Shown: one piece after another, positions 53,165 to 62,431 of the stretch | How positions within the stretch are numbered: the first letter of the stretch is position 1 | How the letters are laid out: each line of letters opens with the position of its first letter | Assembly: GCF_025685655.1 (NCBI RefSeq) | Contig: NZ_JAGSYG010000007.1 | Location: 1 to 64,000 of the forward strand | Direction of reading: 5' to 3' | DNA from: Acidicapsa ligni | GTDB lineage: Bacteria; Acidobacteriota; Terriglobia; Terriglobales; Acidobacteriaceae | DNA length: 64,000 nt | Position numbers and translations under genes: made by a program | Notes under the pieces: model-generated | What the model was told of the DNA's origin: nothing | The model's input: the letters and a program-made list of their open reading frames with translations, nothing else | The model's database searches: none

Positions 53165-55231
53165 TTACGCCAGAACCGAAATACTGCTTCCATACGGCAA
53201 TTTCGTGAATGTCGTACTCGCACCCGTTAAAGAGACAGCGCTTGCAACCACCGCCGGACGCAGAGTCGTTACGTCCTCGGCATACCGCGTCAGTGCAGGC
53301 TCTTGATCTCCTCCACCGCTGCTCGAGTCACGTCTAGAATTGCTACCTGTTCCGTGGGCTGTTTCATATAGGCTGCTGTCTCGATTCGCAACGACAGTTA
53401 TGCTATCAACAGGGGTTTTGCGCTCTTCAAGCCAACTAGCCAAAGATGAAAGCTGATGATTCAAGGCGTCTCCCGAAGCTGTCGACTGTGCTACCAGCGA
53501 AGCATGAATCCCGCCCCCGGCCACGTGCGCATGCAACTCCACATACCCCAGCGCAGAGTCTTGATAACCAACCTCTAGACCTCGCGCTGTACCTGGTTGC
53601 CGCGATGCAACGCCAGAGCCCAAGCCGATATCAGAAGATTCACCGCCCGCATCCAGGACATCGAATGGATTCGCTCCTGCCTCACCCGTGAGCAGATCAC
53701 CCGCGCCATGACTTACGCTCTCGTGTGTCCCCAGGAAACCCGGTGCCCCGGATTGACTGGATGCAACAGATACTCCTCCCGACTCGACAGTGCCCAATGT
53801 CGTTGCCCCCTCAGAGTGACTTCCGTGAATGAGAGTGGGGCCGTCAAATCGATCCCGGGGTTGCGTGACTACCGGCCTGCTACCTTGTCTCACTGCAAAG
53901 TTCGCACCCATAGCATCGTCATTCACATTTCTGCTCTTGGCGCCTTCCACATAAGGCAACATTCCCGTCATGCTGTAACCTCGGGAAGATTCAACAGCAA
54001 CATTGGAATCGAAATTCGATGGAACGTCTCTCTGATCCGGAGCTAAGGAGAGATTATCCGTTTTTCCCTGCGACCCCGTTTCGGAATTGAAGCGCCCAGA
54101 AAAATCCGAACCAACTAGCTCATGCATGTATTTTGAATTTGAACCATCAGGCAAAACTGATGATGATGATGAATCATCAGCAGCATCCACGACGTTTCCT
54201 AGCGGCGATCTGAGCTCCTCTGTCCCTGTACTATGGCTCTGACTAGCAGAGGGCTCAACTCTCTGCAATTCAGTGTGCGATGCCCTTAGACCGGATACTG
54301 CGCCTACGCCTTGCAGAGAGCGATCAAAGAGATCTGGAGATATCGGAGCAATGGGCATTTTCTCTACACCTGTTTCCACGCTCGAACTGCTTAAATCGGC
54401 TGTCTTTGTTGAACGAGAAAAAGATTCCGTCAGAGACGTATCGGTTTGTTCCCGCGATGCAATCAGAGAAGGCATACCTGCTTCTCCTGAAGAACGAACA
54501 GGCGTTGCAACCAATGAATACGCAGATATCGAGGCCATATCGCCTCCAGCCAAGGGTTGCGTATGTCTACGCGCCTTTCCAAACAATTCATCCCGACCAC
54601 TACCCTCGATCTTTCGCGAGGAAAATTCAAAACCGTTAGTCGTGTGCGATGTACTGGTCCGCTGCTTGTCTGGCTCCAATTGCCGCAGTGCGGAGGCTGG
54701 GCGTGCCTCACTATCGGATCCTTTTCCCTCCTTCCCCAAAAGCGCATCGGAATGCGGCGCGCTCTGTTCATACTCCTGACTTCGTAGACTGTAAATTTCT
54801 CGGTCAGGCAAAGATCCAAGACTGGACAAAGATCCGGGCTCTGAGCCCAACTGCGAAGCCATCTCAGCAGACGAACGGCCTACGCTCCCTGAGATTTTGA
54901 ACTCAGGAATCATATGTCCCGAGTCAATCGTGGAATCCGAGCTGGAGATATGCTCGTAAGCGCCAGAGGCGATAGTCAACGTCGCAGATTGGGATAGAGA
55001 TCGAGTCCAGTCTTTATCGATCAGATCTGAGCCGGCAGTCGATGTCGATGTCGTCTCAGATGAAGCTTCAGCCATTTCTCCCGAGAACACCGCGCCCCAT
55101 CGCGCATGCAAACTCGAATCTGTTGCACTGGAAGAAGCTCCGACCGCTGCGCCGGTGACTCGTCCCAGGCGGGGGCTAGCGCCCTCGGTCATCAACAACA
55201 TCCTGGTATCGACATTGCCCGAAGAAGTCAT
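53165..55231 (-). CDS. fliK: Flagellar hook-length control protein FliK
   Basis: About 688 residues, start at ATG 55231 (a TTG at 55237 is possible; no ribosome site is strong). Nearly 500 residues are Ser/Gly/Thr-rich, low complexity and probably flexible, as in FliK rulers. The only conserved part is the Flg_hook domain near residues 560-660: GLEVGYQDSALGYVELHAHVAGGGIHASLVA in pieces, then LNHQLSSLASWLEERKTPVDSITVVA. The tail is unusual. The length exceeds E. coli FliK (405), predicting a longer hook if the ruler model applies. Situated between fliJ and flgD. Confidence 0.82.
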   Translation of the reverse strand: MTSSGNVDTRMLLMTEGASPRLGRVTGAAVGASSSATDSSLHARWGAVFSGEMAEASSETTSTSTAGSDLIDKDWTRSLSQSATLTIASGAYEHISSSDSTIDSGHMIPEFKISGSVGRSSAEMASQLGSEPGSLSSLGSLPDREIYSLRSQEYEQSAPHSDALLGKEGKGSDSEARPASALRQLEPDKQRTSTSHTTNGFEFSSRKIEGSGRDELFGKARRHTQPLAGGDMASISAYSLVATPVRSSGEAGMPSLIASREQTDTSLTESFSRSTKTADLSSSSVETGVEKMPIAPISPDLFDRSLQGVGAVSGLRASHTELQRVEPSASQSHSTGTEELRSPLGNVVDAADDSSSSSVLPDGSNSKYMHELVGSDFSGRFNSETGSQGKTDNLSLAPDQRDVPSNFDSNVAVESSRGYSMTGMLPYVEGAKSRNVNDDAMGANFAVRQGSRPVVTQPRDRFDGPTLIHGSHSEGATTLGTVESGGVSVASSQSGAPGFLGTHESVSHGAGDLLTGEAGANPFDVLDAGGESSDIGLGSGVASRQPGTARGLEVGYQDSALGYVELHAHVAGGGIHASLVAQSTASGDALNHQLSSLASWLEERKTPVDSITVVANRDSSLYETAHGTGSNSRRDSSSGGGDQEPALTRYAEDVTTLRPAVVASAVSLTGASTTFTKLPYGSSISVLA

Positions 55232-55299
55232 ACCCAAGGATGGAGCAAATTGGGGTCCAAAGAATTGCGGCCAGGGTTAGGCAACTTTCATGGGAAAGA

Positions 55300-55830
55300 T
55301 CAAAGCAAAGAAGTCGAATCCCCCTTCGTTGCACTCTCGCTCTCTGTTGTGCTTTTGCTAATAGATCTCGCCCTGGTCACCGCATCTCTCCTTTGCATTT
55401 CCTTCTGGGCTCGACGACCATACCAATCATCCAGAATCTGTTGCGTTCGTCTTTCTATCGCGGTGTCCGCCAATGCCTGTTCATTCTCAATAAGAATGAC
55501 AACCTGACGTCGCTCTGTTCTACGTGACAGAAATTCGGCCCGTTGCTGACCCACCTTGATCTCCGCAGCGGCTAGTTGTGGAGCTATCTGTTCCTTCAGA
55601 CTCCCGCCCTGCTGTTGGTCAAAGTTACCGCCCACTCTTCCTGGACCATCTGCTGCCAATACAGCAGATAAAAAACTTCTTCGTCCACTTACCTGCAACT
55701 GCACCGCGGACTCCATTACCCTCTCCATCCGCATCCGCTCAGCCGCCGCTGCCTCCAGCATTAGGCGGCTCTGCTCTTCCTGCAGTTCACGCAATCGAAG
55801 TACCCGACGTAACACTTCAGGACGCGCCAT
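55300..55830 (-). CDS. fliJ: Flagellar export protein FliJ-like
   Basis: 176 residues of continuous alpha helix and coiled coil. It begins EVLRRVLRLRELQEEQSRLMLEAAAAERMR and has heptads throughout; the C-terminus is Ser/Thr/Lys-rich (SISKSTTESESATKG). FliJ fits in the FliI hexamer and links it to FlhA. It is directly downstream of fliI (38 bp). Longer than E. coli FliJ (147). Confidence 0.82.
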   Translation of the reverse strand: MARPEVLRRVLRLRELQEEQSRLMLEAAAAERMRMERVMESAVQLQVSGRRSFLSAVLAADGPGRVGGNFDQQQGGSLKEQIAPQLAAAEIKVGQQRAEFLSRRTERRQVVILIENEQALADTAIERRTQQILDDWYGRRAQKEMQRRDAVTRARSISKSTTESESATKGDSTSLL

Positions 55831-55868
55831 CTATACCTCTTCCCTCATCCTCTTGATTTTGACGAACT

Positions 55869-57203
55869 TCATATCGTGTCCGCCAATTCCAACAGTTTTG
55901 CAATACAGTCCTCAAAGTGGACGTGCTCCTGCGATCTCTGAGCGAGAAAATCGCGTAGAAGCGGTCTGGCTTGCAATGCTCTATCCAGATCCTCATCTGA
56001 ACCTGGTTTATATGCTCCGATGCGCACCAGATCCTCAGACCGCGCGTAAGCTGCCATCAAGCGTCGCACTAGAGCCGCCGCATCGCGATGATCCGAGCCC
56101 GCGACTGCAGACATCAGGCGGCTTATCGAATCCAATACGGCAACAGGGGGATACCACCCCTCGGCGGCCAGTGCTCTCGACAGTACGACATGCCCGTCAA
56201 GCAGCGAACGCACCGCATCGACAAGAGGATCCTGCTGATCGTCCCCCTCCATAAGTACCGTGTAAAAGGCCGTAATGGAACCCGTCTTGAAGTTGCCAGC
56301 GCGTTCTACGAGCTTGGCTAGTCGAGAGAACACCGACGGCGTATATCCCTTGGCCGTAGTCGGTTCTCCCGCAGCCAGACCAATCTCTCTCGCCGCCATG
56401 GCGAAACGGGTCAGCGAGTCCAGCACGAGCAATACATGCTTGCCCTGCGCGGCATAGTGCTCTGCGACGCTGGTCGCCGCAAGCGCTGCTCGTATTCGCA
56501 TCAGAGGTGACTGGTCTGAAGTGGAGACCAGTACTACAGATCGTTTTAGCCCCTCATCGCCGAGCGCATCTTCGAGAAACTCCCCTACTTCGCGTCCTCG
56601 CTCCCCAACGAGCCCCACTACGGTAACATCCGCTTCCGTATTACGAGTCATCATTCCGATCAGAGTGCTTTTACCTACGCCAGAGCCTCCAAATATGCCT
56701 ATCCTCTGGCCGCGCCCCACCGTCAGCAAAGCATCCAGCACCCGAATACCCGTTCCCAGTGGTGTCCGAATCGGTGTCCGCTCCAGTGGCAATCGAACCG
56801 GACCATCCAGCCGTAGTGCATCGGTCGATATCAGCTTCCTGCCTCCATCAATGGGTTCGCCCAACGCATTCAGTACTCTGCCCATAAGCGCTGGCCCAAC
56901 CGCTATCTCGGGACTCGTTCCCAATGCCTCAACCGTATCCCCATAACGAATCCCCTCCGAAGAGTTGACCGGCATAGACAATACAGTAGAGCCCCGAAAT
57001 CCAATCACTTCCGCCAAATGCGCGCAGCCCTGTTGATCGATAATCTCGCAGCACTCGCCCACGGAAGAGATTGGTCCTGTCGACTCAATCGTCTGTCCAA
57101 TGGCCTCCAGCACTCGTCCCTTCCATCGCCACGGCTGGCCACGCCGTAGACTCTGAAAGTAGCGTTCAAGCATGGAAGCATCGGCTGTAGGCGAAGAATT
57201 CAA
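55869..57203 (-). CDS. fliI: Flagellum-specific ATPase FliI
   Basis: 444 residues. It has an N-terminal beta barrel, and the nucleotide-binding domain has Walker A IGIFGGSGVGKSTLIGMM, Walker B LLVLDSLTRFAMAAREIGLA and the family run EPTTAKGYTPSVFSRLAKLVERAG. YPPVAVLDSISRLM precedes the C-terminal helical part. It powers export of flagellar proteins. The start overlaps the fliH stop by four bases (ATGA). Confidence 0.96.
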   Translation of the reverse strand: MNSSPTADASMLERYFQSLRRGQPWRWKGRVLEAIGQTIESTGPISSVGECCEIIDQQGCAHLAEVIGFRGSTVLSMPVNSSEGIRYGDTVEALGTSPEIAVGPALMGRVLNALGEPIDGGRKLISTDALRLDGPVRLPLERTPIRTPLGTGIRVLDALLTVGRGQRIGIFGGSGVGKSTLIGMMTRNTEADVTVVGLVGERGREVGEFLEDALGDEGLKRSVVLVSTSDQSPLMRIRAALAATSVAEHYAAQGKHVLLVLDSLTRFAMAAREIGLAAGEPTTAKGYTPSVFSRLAKLVERAGNFKTGSITAFYTVLMEGDDQQDPLVDAVRSLLDGHVVLSRALAAEGWYPPVAVLDSISRLMSAVAGSDHRDAAALVRRLMAAYARSEDLVRIGAYKPGSDEDLDRALQARPLLRDFLAQRSQEHVHFEDCIAKLLELADTI

Positions 57204-58036
57204 GGCCGACTTCCCATCGAATTATCCGGCAGCAGATCCTCATGCGGAACAGCATTACGACTCCCGCCGGGGTAGCCAAAAAATCCCCGCTCAATTTCCT
57301 TCAACTGAGACCAGAGACCCATGTCGGCCGATCCCAGATCCGTTTCCAACCTGCACTCGCCCAATCCCATCTGCTCTTCGCCAATAACCTCGGGGCGCAG
57401 CCGCAAACCTGGCATGAGCGCCAAGGATTCTTCCCACATTCCTCGATCCTGTACCGGCACTCTAAGTCGAACCGTAGTCGAGTCGGTAAGTTGACCTAAG
57501 GCAACCCGCACGGCTCCGGTCAGCAGAAGAGGGTCCGCCTGCGCCTCACGTCGCAATACCCGGGCAGCAATCGCCAGTGTCAAGCGCACCGATTCATGCT
57601 CCAATCGTTGCAAATATCGCAGCCGACTCTCGTCAAAGCTTTCCAGAAGCGCCGCAGCCTGGGCACATAATCGATTCTGCTCTCCCTCCAAATATTGAGC
57701 TGCTGCTTCGCGAGCTTGAGCTTGACCAATTTCTATTCCTTCGGCTCTGCCACGCTCCTCCGCTCTGCCAGTCTCTTCTGCGATCAAACGCTCTGTCTCT
57801 TGAGAGATTTCATTCTCGCCTAAATCGGAAGATCGATTGGACACAGAAGGCTCTTCCCCTGTTCTGTTGTCCTGCCAATAAGGCAAAGCCTCTATACCTC
57901 CCGAATCGTCGAGGATGATTTCAGGGAACTGAAGCCCTGGCAGCGAAGGGCCGTCCCTCCTTGGAGATTCGGGATAGACAAAGCTCTCAACGTGTTGTGC
58001 AACACCTTTTCTCTGTGGCATATCAGACTGCAACAT
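57200..58036 (-). CDS. fliH: Flagellar assembly protein FliH
   Basis: 278 residues. An N-terminal polar region leads to a Glu/Ala/Gly-rich central helix (EETGRAEERGRAEGIEIGQAQAREAAAQYLEGEQ) with GxxxG-like spacing, typical of FliH. The C-terminal domain (RLTLAIAARVLRREAQADPLLLTGAVRVALGQL and later LRLRPEVIGEEQMGLGECRLETDLGSADMG) binds FliI and the C-ring. Start after AGGAGG. It links the ATPase to the switch complex. Confidence 0.92.
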   Translation of the reverse strand: MLQSDMPQRKGVAQHVESFVYPESPRRDGPSLPGLQFPEIILDDSGGIEALPYWQDNRTGEEPSVSNRSSDLGENEISQETERLIAEETGRAEERGRAEGIEIGQAQAREAAAQYLEGEQNRLCAQAAALLESFDESRLRYLQRLEHESVRLTLAIAARVLRREAQADPLLLTGAVRVALGQLTDSTTVRLRVPVQDRGMWEESLALMPGLRLRPEVIGEEQMGLGECRLETDLGSADMGLWSQLKEIERGFFGYPGGSRNAVPHEDLLPDNSMGSRP

Positions 58037-58081
58037 CTGCCTCCTCTTCAGCCCCTGTGGCTGCTCCGGCTTGACTCATAC

Positions 58082-59131
58082 TCAGGCCAGCATCTCGTCG
58101 CCGGTCTCCATCTTCAGAATCACCTTGCCCTCGGACTCCAGCCGCCGCGCGAGATTAAGAATCTCCTGTTGCGCCGCAGCTACTTCGCGAGACCGCACCG
58201 GTCCCAGCACTTCCATGTCTTCTTTCAGCATTTCAACGGCGCGCGAACTCATCGCCTTGAAGACCTGGGCACGCAACTCCTCATTCGCACCACGCAGTGC
58301 CAGTGCCAGTTGACGTTTATCGACACCCGACACAATCTCTCGAATCGTTGCCGGAGGTACTGTCACCAGGTCTTCGAAGGTGAACATCAGGTTGCGAATA
58401 TTGAGCGCCAGCTCCGGCTGGCCGGTTTCAATCGACTCCAGAATCCTCTTCGCCTCTTCAGCATTCACCCGGTTTAGCAGATCGGCGACAGCCTTGAAGC
58501 CCGAGTAGCTTTTGCGCTTGGTATCTCCCACATTTTCCAGACGGCGGTGCAGAATCAACGCCACCTTCTGAGCCATCTCCGGGGAGAACTGCCTCATCTC
58601 CGCGAGTCTTTGAATCGATACGACCTTGTTCTCTTCCCGCAAGTTGTCTAAAACCAGAGAGGCCCGCCGAGGATCGAGATGCGCGAGGACCAAAGCAATC
58701 GTCTGCGGATGCTCGGAATCCAGGAGTTTGCCTAATTGCTGTGGATCGGTCTTCTGTAATTTGGCCAGGTTGCCCTGGCTTGCTTCCTGTGCACGACGCA
58801 CCAGCATCAGCAAATCATCTGCACGCTGCTTGCCAAAGGTGTCCTGAAGTAAACGGGCGGCAAAATCCAGGCCGCCATGAACCATCACATGCTGCGTCTC
58901 CAGTAACTCCCAGAATTCCTGCATAACTTCGCCAGAAACCTCGGGGGAAACGCTGCGCAGATCCGCGAGTTCCTCAGTGATCCGCTGTACATCCACCTCA
59001 GGCAAGACGCGGAGAATCTCTTTGGCTACATCTTCTCCAACCGCGATCAACAGGATCGCTGCTTTGCGTATACCGCTCATCTGCGCAGTTAAACGCTTTT
59101 GTGGTGCTCCGTCCTGTCCTGGTTCCGTCAA
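58082..59131 (-). CDS. fliG: Flagellar motor switch protein FliG
   Basis: 349 residues with a TTG start six bases after GGAGG. The conserved parts include MSGIRKAAILLIAVGEDVAKEILRVL, the middle-domain motif LDSEHPQTIALVLAHLDPRRASLVLDNL, the linker, and the C-terminal torque domain MFTFEDLVTVPPATIREIVSGVDKRQLALALRGANEELRAQVFKAMSSRAVEMLKEDMEVLGPVRSREVAAAQQEI in pieces. It receives force from the stator and fixes the switch to FliF. Confidence 0.96.
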   Translation of the reverse strand: MTEPGQDGAPQKRLTAQMSGIRKAAILLIAVGEDVAKEILRVLPEVDVQRITEELADLRSVSPEVSGEVMQEFWELLETQHVMVHGGLDFAARLLQDTFGKQRADDLLMLVRRAQEASQGNLAKLQKTDPQQLGKLLDSEHPQTIALVLAHLDPRRASLVLDNLREENKVVSIQRLAEMRQFSPEMAQKVALILHRRLENVGDTKRKSYSGFKAVADLLNRVNAEEAKRILESIETGQPELALNIRNLMFTFEDLVTVPPATIREIVSGVDKRQLALALRGANEELRAQVFKAMSSRAVEMLKEDMEVLGPVRSREVAAAQQEILNLARRLESEGKVILKMETGDEMLA

Positions 59132-59167
59132 ACCAACCTCCGCTCATTTCATAGCTATACCAAATGC

Positions 59168-60880
59168 TTAGTCTGAATGAATCCAACTCTGCAACAGTCG
59201 CGAACTCTGCGTTGGATCGCGTTTCAAGGTATTCGTTACCTGATCGAAGACCTGCTGAACTCGCTGCCGCTCCGCATCCTGGACCGCAGACTCTGCAGGG
59301 GGCAGTGCGGCTTGAACTGAGTTTCCCGCCAGTTCACCCGCATTCTTTGCCATGAGAGCAGGATCTGTTCTGGACCGTCGCAATGCAGGCCTGATTCCCA
59401 ACAGAATGAGCATCAGTATCCCCACTAGAACTGTTCCGTACTTGATCAATACCGGCGAATCTTCTGCCATCTCCAGGACCTGTCGAATAGGGGACGTAGC
59501 CGCTGCATTTCGATTTTCGTCAAAAGCCAGATCCTGAACCGAGACCAGATCGCCACGGTTCGAATCGAAGCCCACTGCTGCCTGAGCCAGCGAAGTTAAT
59601 GTACGCAATTCTTCTGGCGTCCGTGGCTGCCAGCTTGCAGTTTTTCCCTTCTGTGCCAAGGTGGCGAGTCTGTCGTTGACGACGATTGCAGCCGTAAGCC
59701 GGCGAATATGCCCGGGCGCCTCCGTTGTATGTTTCACCTTGCGCGAAGTGCCATATGTTCCGCTTTCAGTCTTGGCATTCTGCGGCGGTGAAACCTGTTG
59801 CGGATACACCGGCAGCGTCTGCGAGTTTGGTGCGTTGCTGGCCGTTCCCGGAACTCCCGCCGCAATCGGCTGCGCTCCTGTCGTCTGTTCCGTTCGCTGC
59901 ATCGAGAGAGTCACAGTCTGTGCGGGATCGTAAGTCTCATCGGTCTCTTCGATTGCCGTTGGATCGTAATCGACCGTTACCGACGCACGCACATTGCCTG
60001 GACCTGTTACCGGCTCCAGAGTCTCAACCAATTTAGCCTCAAGCGCCTGCTCCATCCCCAGTCTCATAGCCTCACTACTCTTGGGACCCAGGGGAAGATG
60101 TCCGCTCGCATCCACCAGCGAAACCTGGGCCGGTGACAATCCATCGACCGCCGAAGCCACCAGATTGCGAATGGCTTCATCCTCTCCATCTGCAAGCGAG
60201 CGATGCCGTAACGTGAGAACCACCGAAGCCTTAGCCGGTCTCTCCTGATCGCGGAACAGCGAATCATGCGGCATCACCAGATGCACTCGCGCCGACTGTA
60301 TATCACTCAGCGTCGCCACTGTATGCTCCAGTTCACCCTCGAGCGCACGCTGATAATTTACCTGCTCGTCGAACTCTGAACCCACCCAGTTCGGCTTGTC
60401 GAAAAGCTCGAACCCAAGCCTTCCACTACGAGGACCACCTTTAGCCGCTGTTGCCAGCCGCGCCTTATCCAGTTGTCCAACAGGAACCAGCAGAGTTGTC
60501 CCGTTTGCAGCAAGATCAAACGGAATTTGAGCCTGGGTAAGAACCTGAGCCATTTGCCGGGAATCCTCGGGGTCAAGTCCCGCATAGAGAGTTCGCCAGT
60601 CGGTTCGAGTTGCGTACCATATCAATCCACTCACAGAGGCCAATACCAACCCTGCCGTCACCAGCATCCAACTGCGCTGCCGGCGAGGGAGAGTAGACCA
60701 ATGGGCGACCCAATGCCCCGCCAGATGACCAGCCCCCTGCTCCCACCACCCCGTCATCCGCTCCAACGCCGGCATCCCTGCCTGGGACCCCAAGGGTTGG
60801 GCACCTGGTACGTCGCTGGGACGTCCAGTCGATTCCGCCGGAGCCGAGGCTGCCTTATTCAACTGTGTCCCTGTTGCCAT
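59168..60880 (-). CDS. fliF: Flagellar MS-ring protein FliF
   Basis: 570 residues. The first membrane helix (MLVTAGLVLASVSGLIWYATR) is followed by the ring-building domain (TDWRTLYAGLDPEDSRQMAQVLTQAQIPFDLAANGTTLLVPVGQLDKARLATAAKGGPRSGRLGFELFDKPNWVGSEFDEQVNYQRALEGELEHTVATLSDIQSARVHLVMPHDSLFRDQERPAKASVVL in pieces). A second membrane helix (LIKYGTVLVGILMLILLGIRPAL) is near residue 480. The C-terminus (QVFDQVTNTLKRDPTQSSRLLQSWIHSD) binds FliG. It is the base on which the motor is assembled. Confidence 0.96.
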   Translation of the reverse strand: MATGTQLNKAASAPAESTGRPSDVPGAQPLGSQAGMPALERMTGWWEQGAGHLAGHWVAHWSTLPRRQRSWMLVTAGLVLASVSGLIWYATRTDWRTLYAGLDPEDSRQMAQVLTQAQIPFDLAANGTTLLVPVGQLDKARLATAAKGGPRSGRLGFELFDKPNWVGSEFDEQVNYQRALEGELEHTVATLSDIQSARVHLVMPHDSLFRDQERPAKASVVLTLRHRSLADGEDEAIRNLVASAVDGLSPAQVSLVDASGHLPLGPKSSEAMRLGMEQALEAKLVETLEPVTGPGNVRASVTVDYDPTAIEETDETYDPAQTVTLSMQRTEQTTGAQPIAAGVPGTASNAPNSQTLPVYPQQVSPPQNAKTESGTYGTSRKVKHTTEAPGHIRRLTAAIVVNDRLATLAQKGKTASWQPRTPEELRTLTSLAQAAVGFDSNRGDLVSVQDLAFDENRNAAATSPIRQVLEMAEDSPVLIKYGTVLVGILMLILLGIRPALRRSRTDPALMAKNAGELAGNSVQAALPPAESAVQDAERQRVQQVFDQVTNTLKRDPTQSSRLLQSWIHSD

Positions 60881-60956
60881 GACTCTCTGAACTCCGTCCG
60901 GTTATCCATCGTTTTCGATCTCATCCTGTGCATATCCGCGCATGGCAAACCTCAGG

Positions 60957-61334
60957 TCAGAACTGCATGCCCATCACCTGCTGATATGCAGACAAGGCCT
61001 TATTGCGGACAGACAATACCAGCTCAAACCCCATCTCTGCTTTTTCCGTAGTGATCATGGCTTCATGAACATCTACGCCCGTTCCAGACATCAGTCCCTC
61101 AACGGAAGATCTGGCCTGACGTTCCAGCAGATCCACCTGTCCTACCGCTTCCGTCAATAGATCCCCAAACGGAACGGTCATCGATGCTGGTGCAGGTACA
61201 AAACCAGCGGAATCAATGCCTGTCATCACGGCCTGACCAACTCCGCCACCAACGGCCGATATAAATGGGTCGAGAGGCATAACGGGAGCCAGAGCACCAC
61301 TGGAGATCGAAGCCATCTGCGTTACCGGAATCAT
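60957..61334 (-). CDS. fliE: Flagellar rod-MS ring junction protein FliE
   Basis: 125 residues. The C-terminal half carries the family motif: DLLTEAVGQVDLLERQARSSVEGLMSGTGVDVHEAMITTEKAEMGFELVLSVRNKALSAYQQVMGMQF in pieces. The N-terminal 50 residues are Pro/Gly/Ala-rich and unusual. FliE joins the MS ring to the rod. It lies between flgC and fliF. Confidence 0.92.
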   Translation of the reverse strand: MIPVTQMASISSGALAPVMPLDPFISAVGGGVGQAVMTGIDSAGFVPAPASMTVPFGDLLTEAVGQVDLLERQARSSVEGLMSGTGVDVHEAMITTEKAEMGFELVLSVRNKALSAYQQVMGMQF

Positions 61335-61386
61335 GCGGCCACCTTCGGCTGTTCCATTCTTTGCTTACGAGCACTCTGAGATATGT

Positions 61387-61902
61387 TCACTTGGCAATCT
61401 CCAGAGCTGAGCTGATCATCGATTTCTCTGCCTGCACCGCCGAGCCATTCAGTCCGTACGCGCGCGTAGCACCCATGAGGTCGACCATCTCCGTAAGAGG
61501 ATCAATATCCGGATAGGAAACATATCCCTGCGCGTCCGCGTCCGGATGGCTGGGATCGTATCTCTTCAAAGGAGGAGACGAATCTTTCACCACCCCCGCA
61601 ATATGAACACCAGGCGCAACCTGACTCGAACCAGAGAGATTCAGACCGGATAAGTCGCCAGCAGTCTCTCCTGACAAGAGAGGCCCGGACGAGTTCGAGC
61701 TAATCAATCTGCCTGCGAGTTGCCCCGCGAAGCTCTTGTCTCCGCTTCCAGACGAAAAGATTACATGCTGCCTCTGATATGGAGTACCTGCCGCTGTTCG
61801 CGTAGTCTCAGCATTGGCCATGTTGGCTGCCACCACTTCTGCGCGCATCCGCTCGGCCTGCATCGCCGCACCTGAGTTATCAATCATTCCAAAGAGATTC
61901 AT
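61387..61902 (-). CDS. flgC: Flagellar proximal rod protein FlgC
   Basis: About 171 residues from the ATG at 61902 (AAGGAG upstream). It starts NLFGMIDNSGAAMQAERMRAEVVAANMANAETTRTAAGTPYQRQHVIF in pieces and ends VSYPDIDPLTEMVDLMGATRAYGLNGSAVQAEKSMISSALEIAK, the FlgC signature. A Gly/Ser insert in the middle (about 35 residues) makes it longer than E. coli FlgC (134). Confidence 0.93.
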   Translation of the reverse strand: MNLFGMIDNSGAAMQAERMRAEVVAANMANAETTRTAAGTPYQRQHVIFSSGSGDKSFAGQLAGRLISSNSSGPLLSGETAGDLSGLNLSGSSQVAPGVHIAGVVKDSSPPLKRYDPSHPDADAQGYVSYPDIDPLTEMVDLMGATRAYGLNGSAVQAEKSMISSALEIAK

Positions 61903-61952
61903 TCCACTCCTTCGCACCCGGTTCCAAGTCTTCAGCTATTCTCGGCCTTCAG

Positions 61953-62318
61953 CTATTTGGCATCCGCATGTATTGCATCCATCACTCGCGTGTATTCTCT
62001 CTTGAGCAAAGCCACACCAGTCTTGAACTTCAACTGTGCCTCGGCCAGGTTCAAGCTTTCCCTGTCCATTGAGACATTGTTGCCATCTGGCCTGACGACA
62101 AGACCATCCACATCGAAGATCCGAGGATTGATTGCAGAGCCCCCTATCTCATCAACACCTGTCATAGCTCTCCGCATTTCGCCTTCAAAATCCATCCCCA
62201 CAGCACGATACCCAGGCGTATCGATATTCGCCATGTTCCTCGCAGTGATCTGAATCTGCCGCGTATCCAGATCCATATAACGCGCAATTTCATTACTTAA
62301 TCGCGTTGCAATTTCCAT
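61953..62318 (-). CDS. flgB: Flagellar proximal rod protein FlgB
   Basis: 121 residues with TRQIQITARNMANIDTPGYRAVGMDFEGEMRRAMTG, the FlgB motif, and MDRESLNLAEAQLKFKTGVALLKREYTRVMDAI at the C-terminus. It lies 113 bp downstream of the sigma-54 activator. No good -24/-12 promoter was found in that gap, so it may be cotranscribed with the activator. Confidence 0.93.
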   Translation of the reverse strand: MEIATRLSNEIARYMDLDTRQIQITARNMANIDTPGYRAVGMDFEGEMRRAMTGVDEIGGSAINPRIFDVDGLVVRPDGNNVSMDRESLNLAEAQLKFKTGVALLKREYTRVMDAIHADAK

Positions 62319-62431
62319 CGCCTCACCATTTCCTGACCGCTACGCATCCGATAAAATCTGCTGCACTTACAGCTCTAGGAACAACTCATCTGTCCCTGAA
62401 AACGCTAAGAGCAATAAACGAATGGGCAGCT

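Noticed and set aside
62319..62431. A sigma-54 promoter for flgB
   Set aside because: The only pair with correct spacing (GGGAATTGAAGCTGCC) lacks TGGC and overlaps the upstream stop codon.
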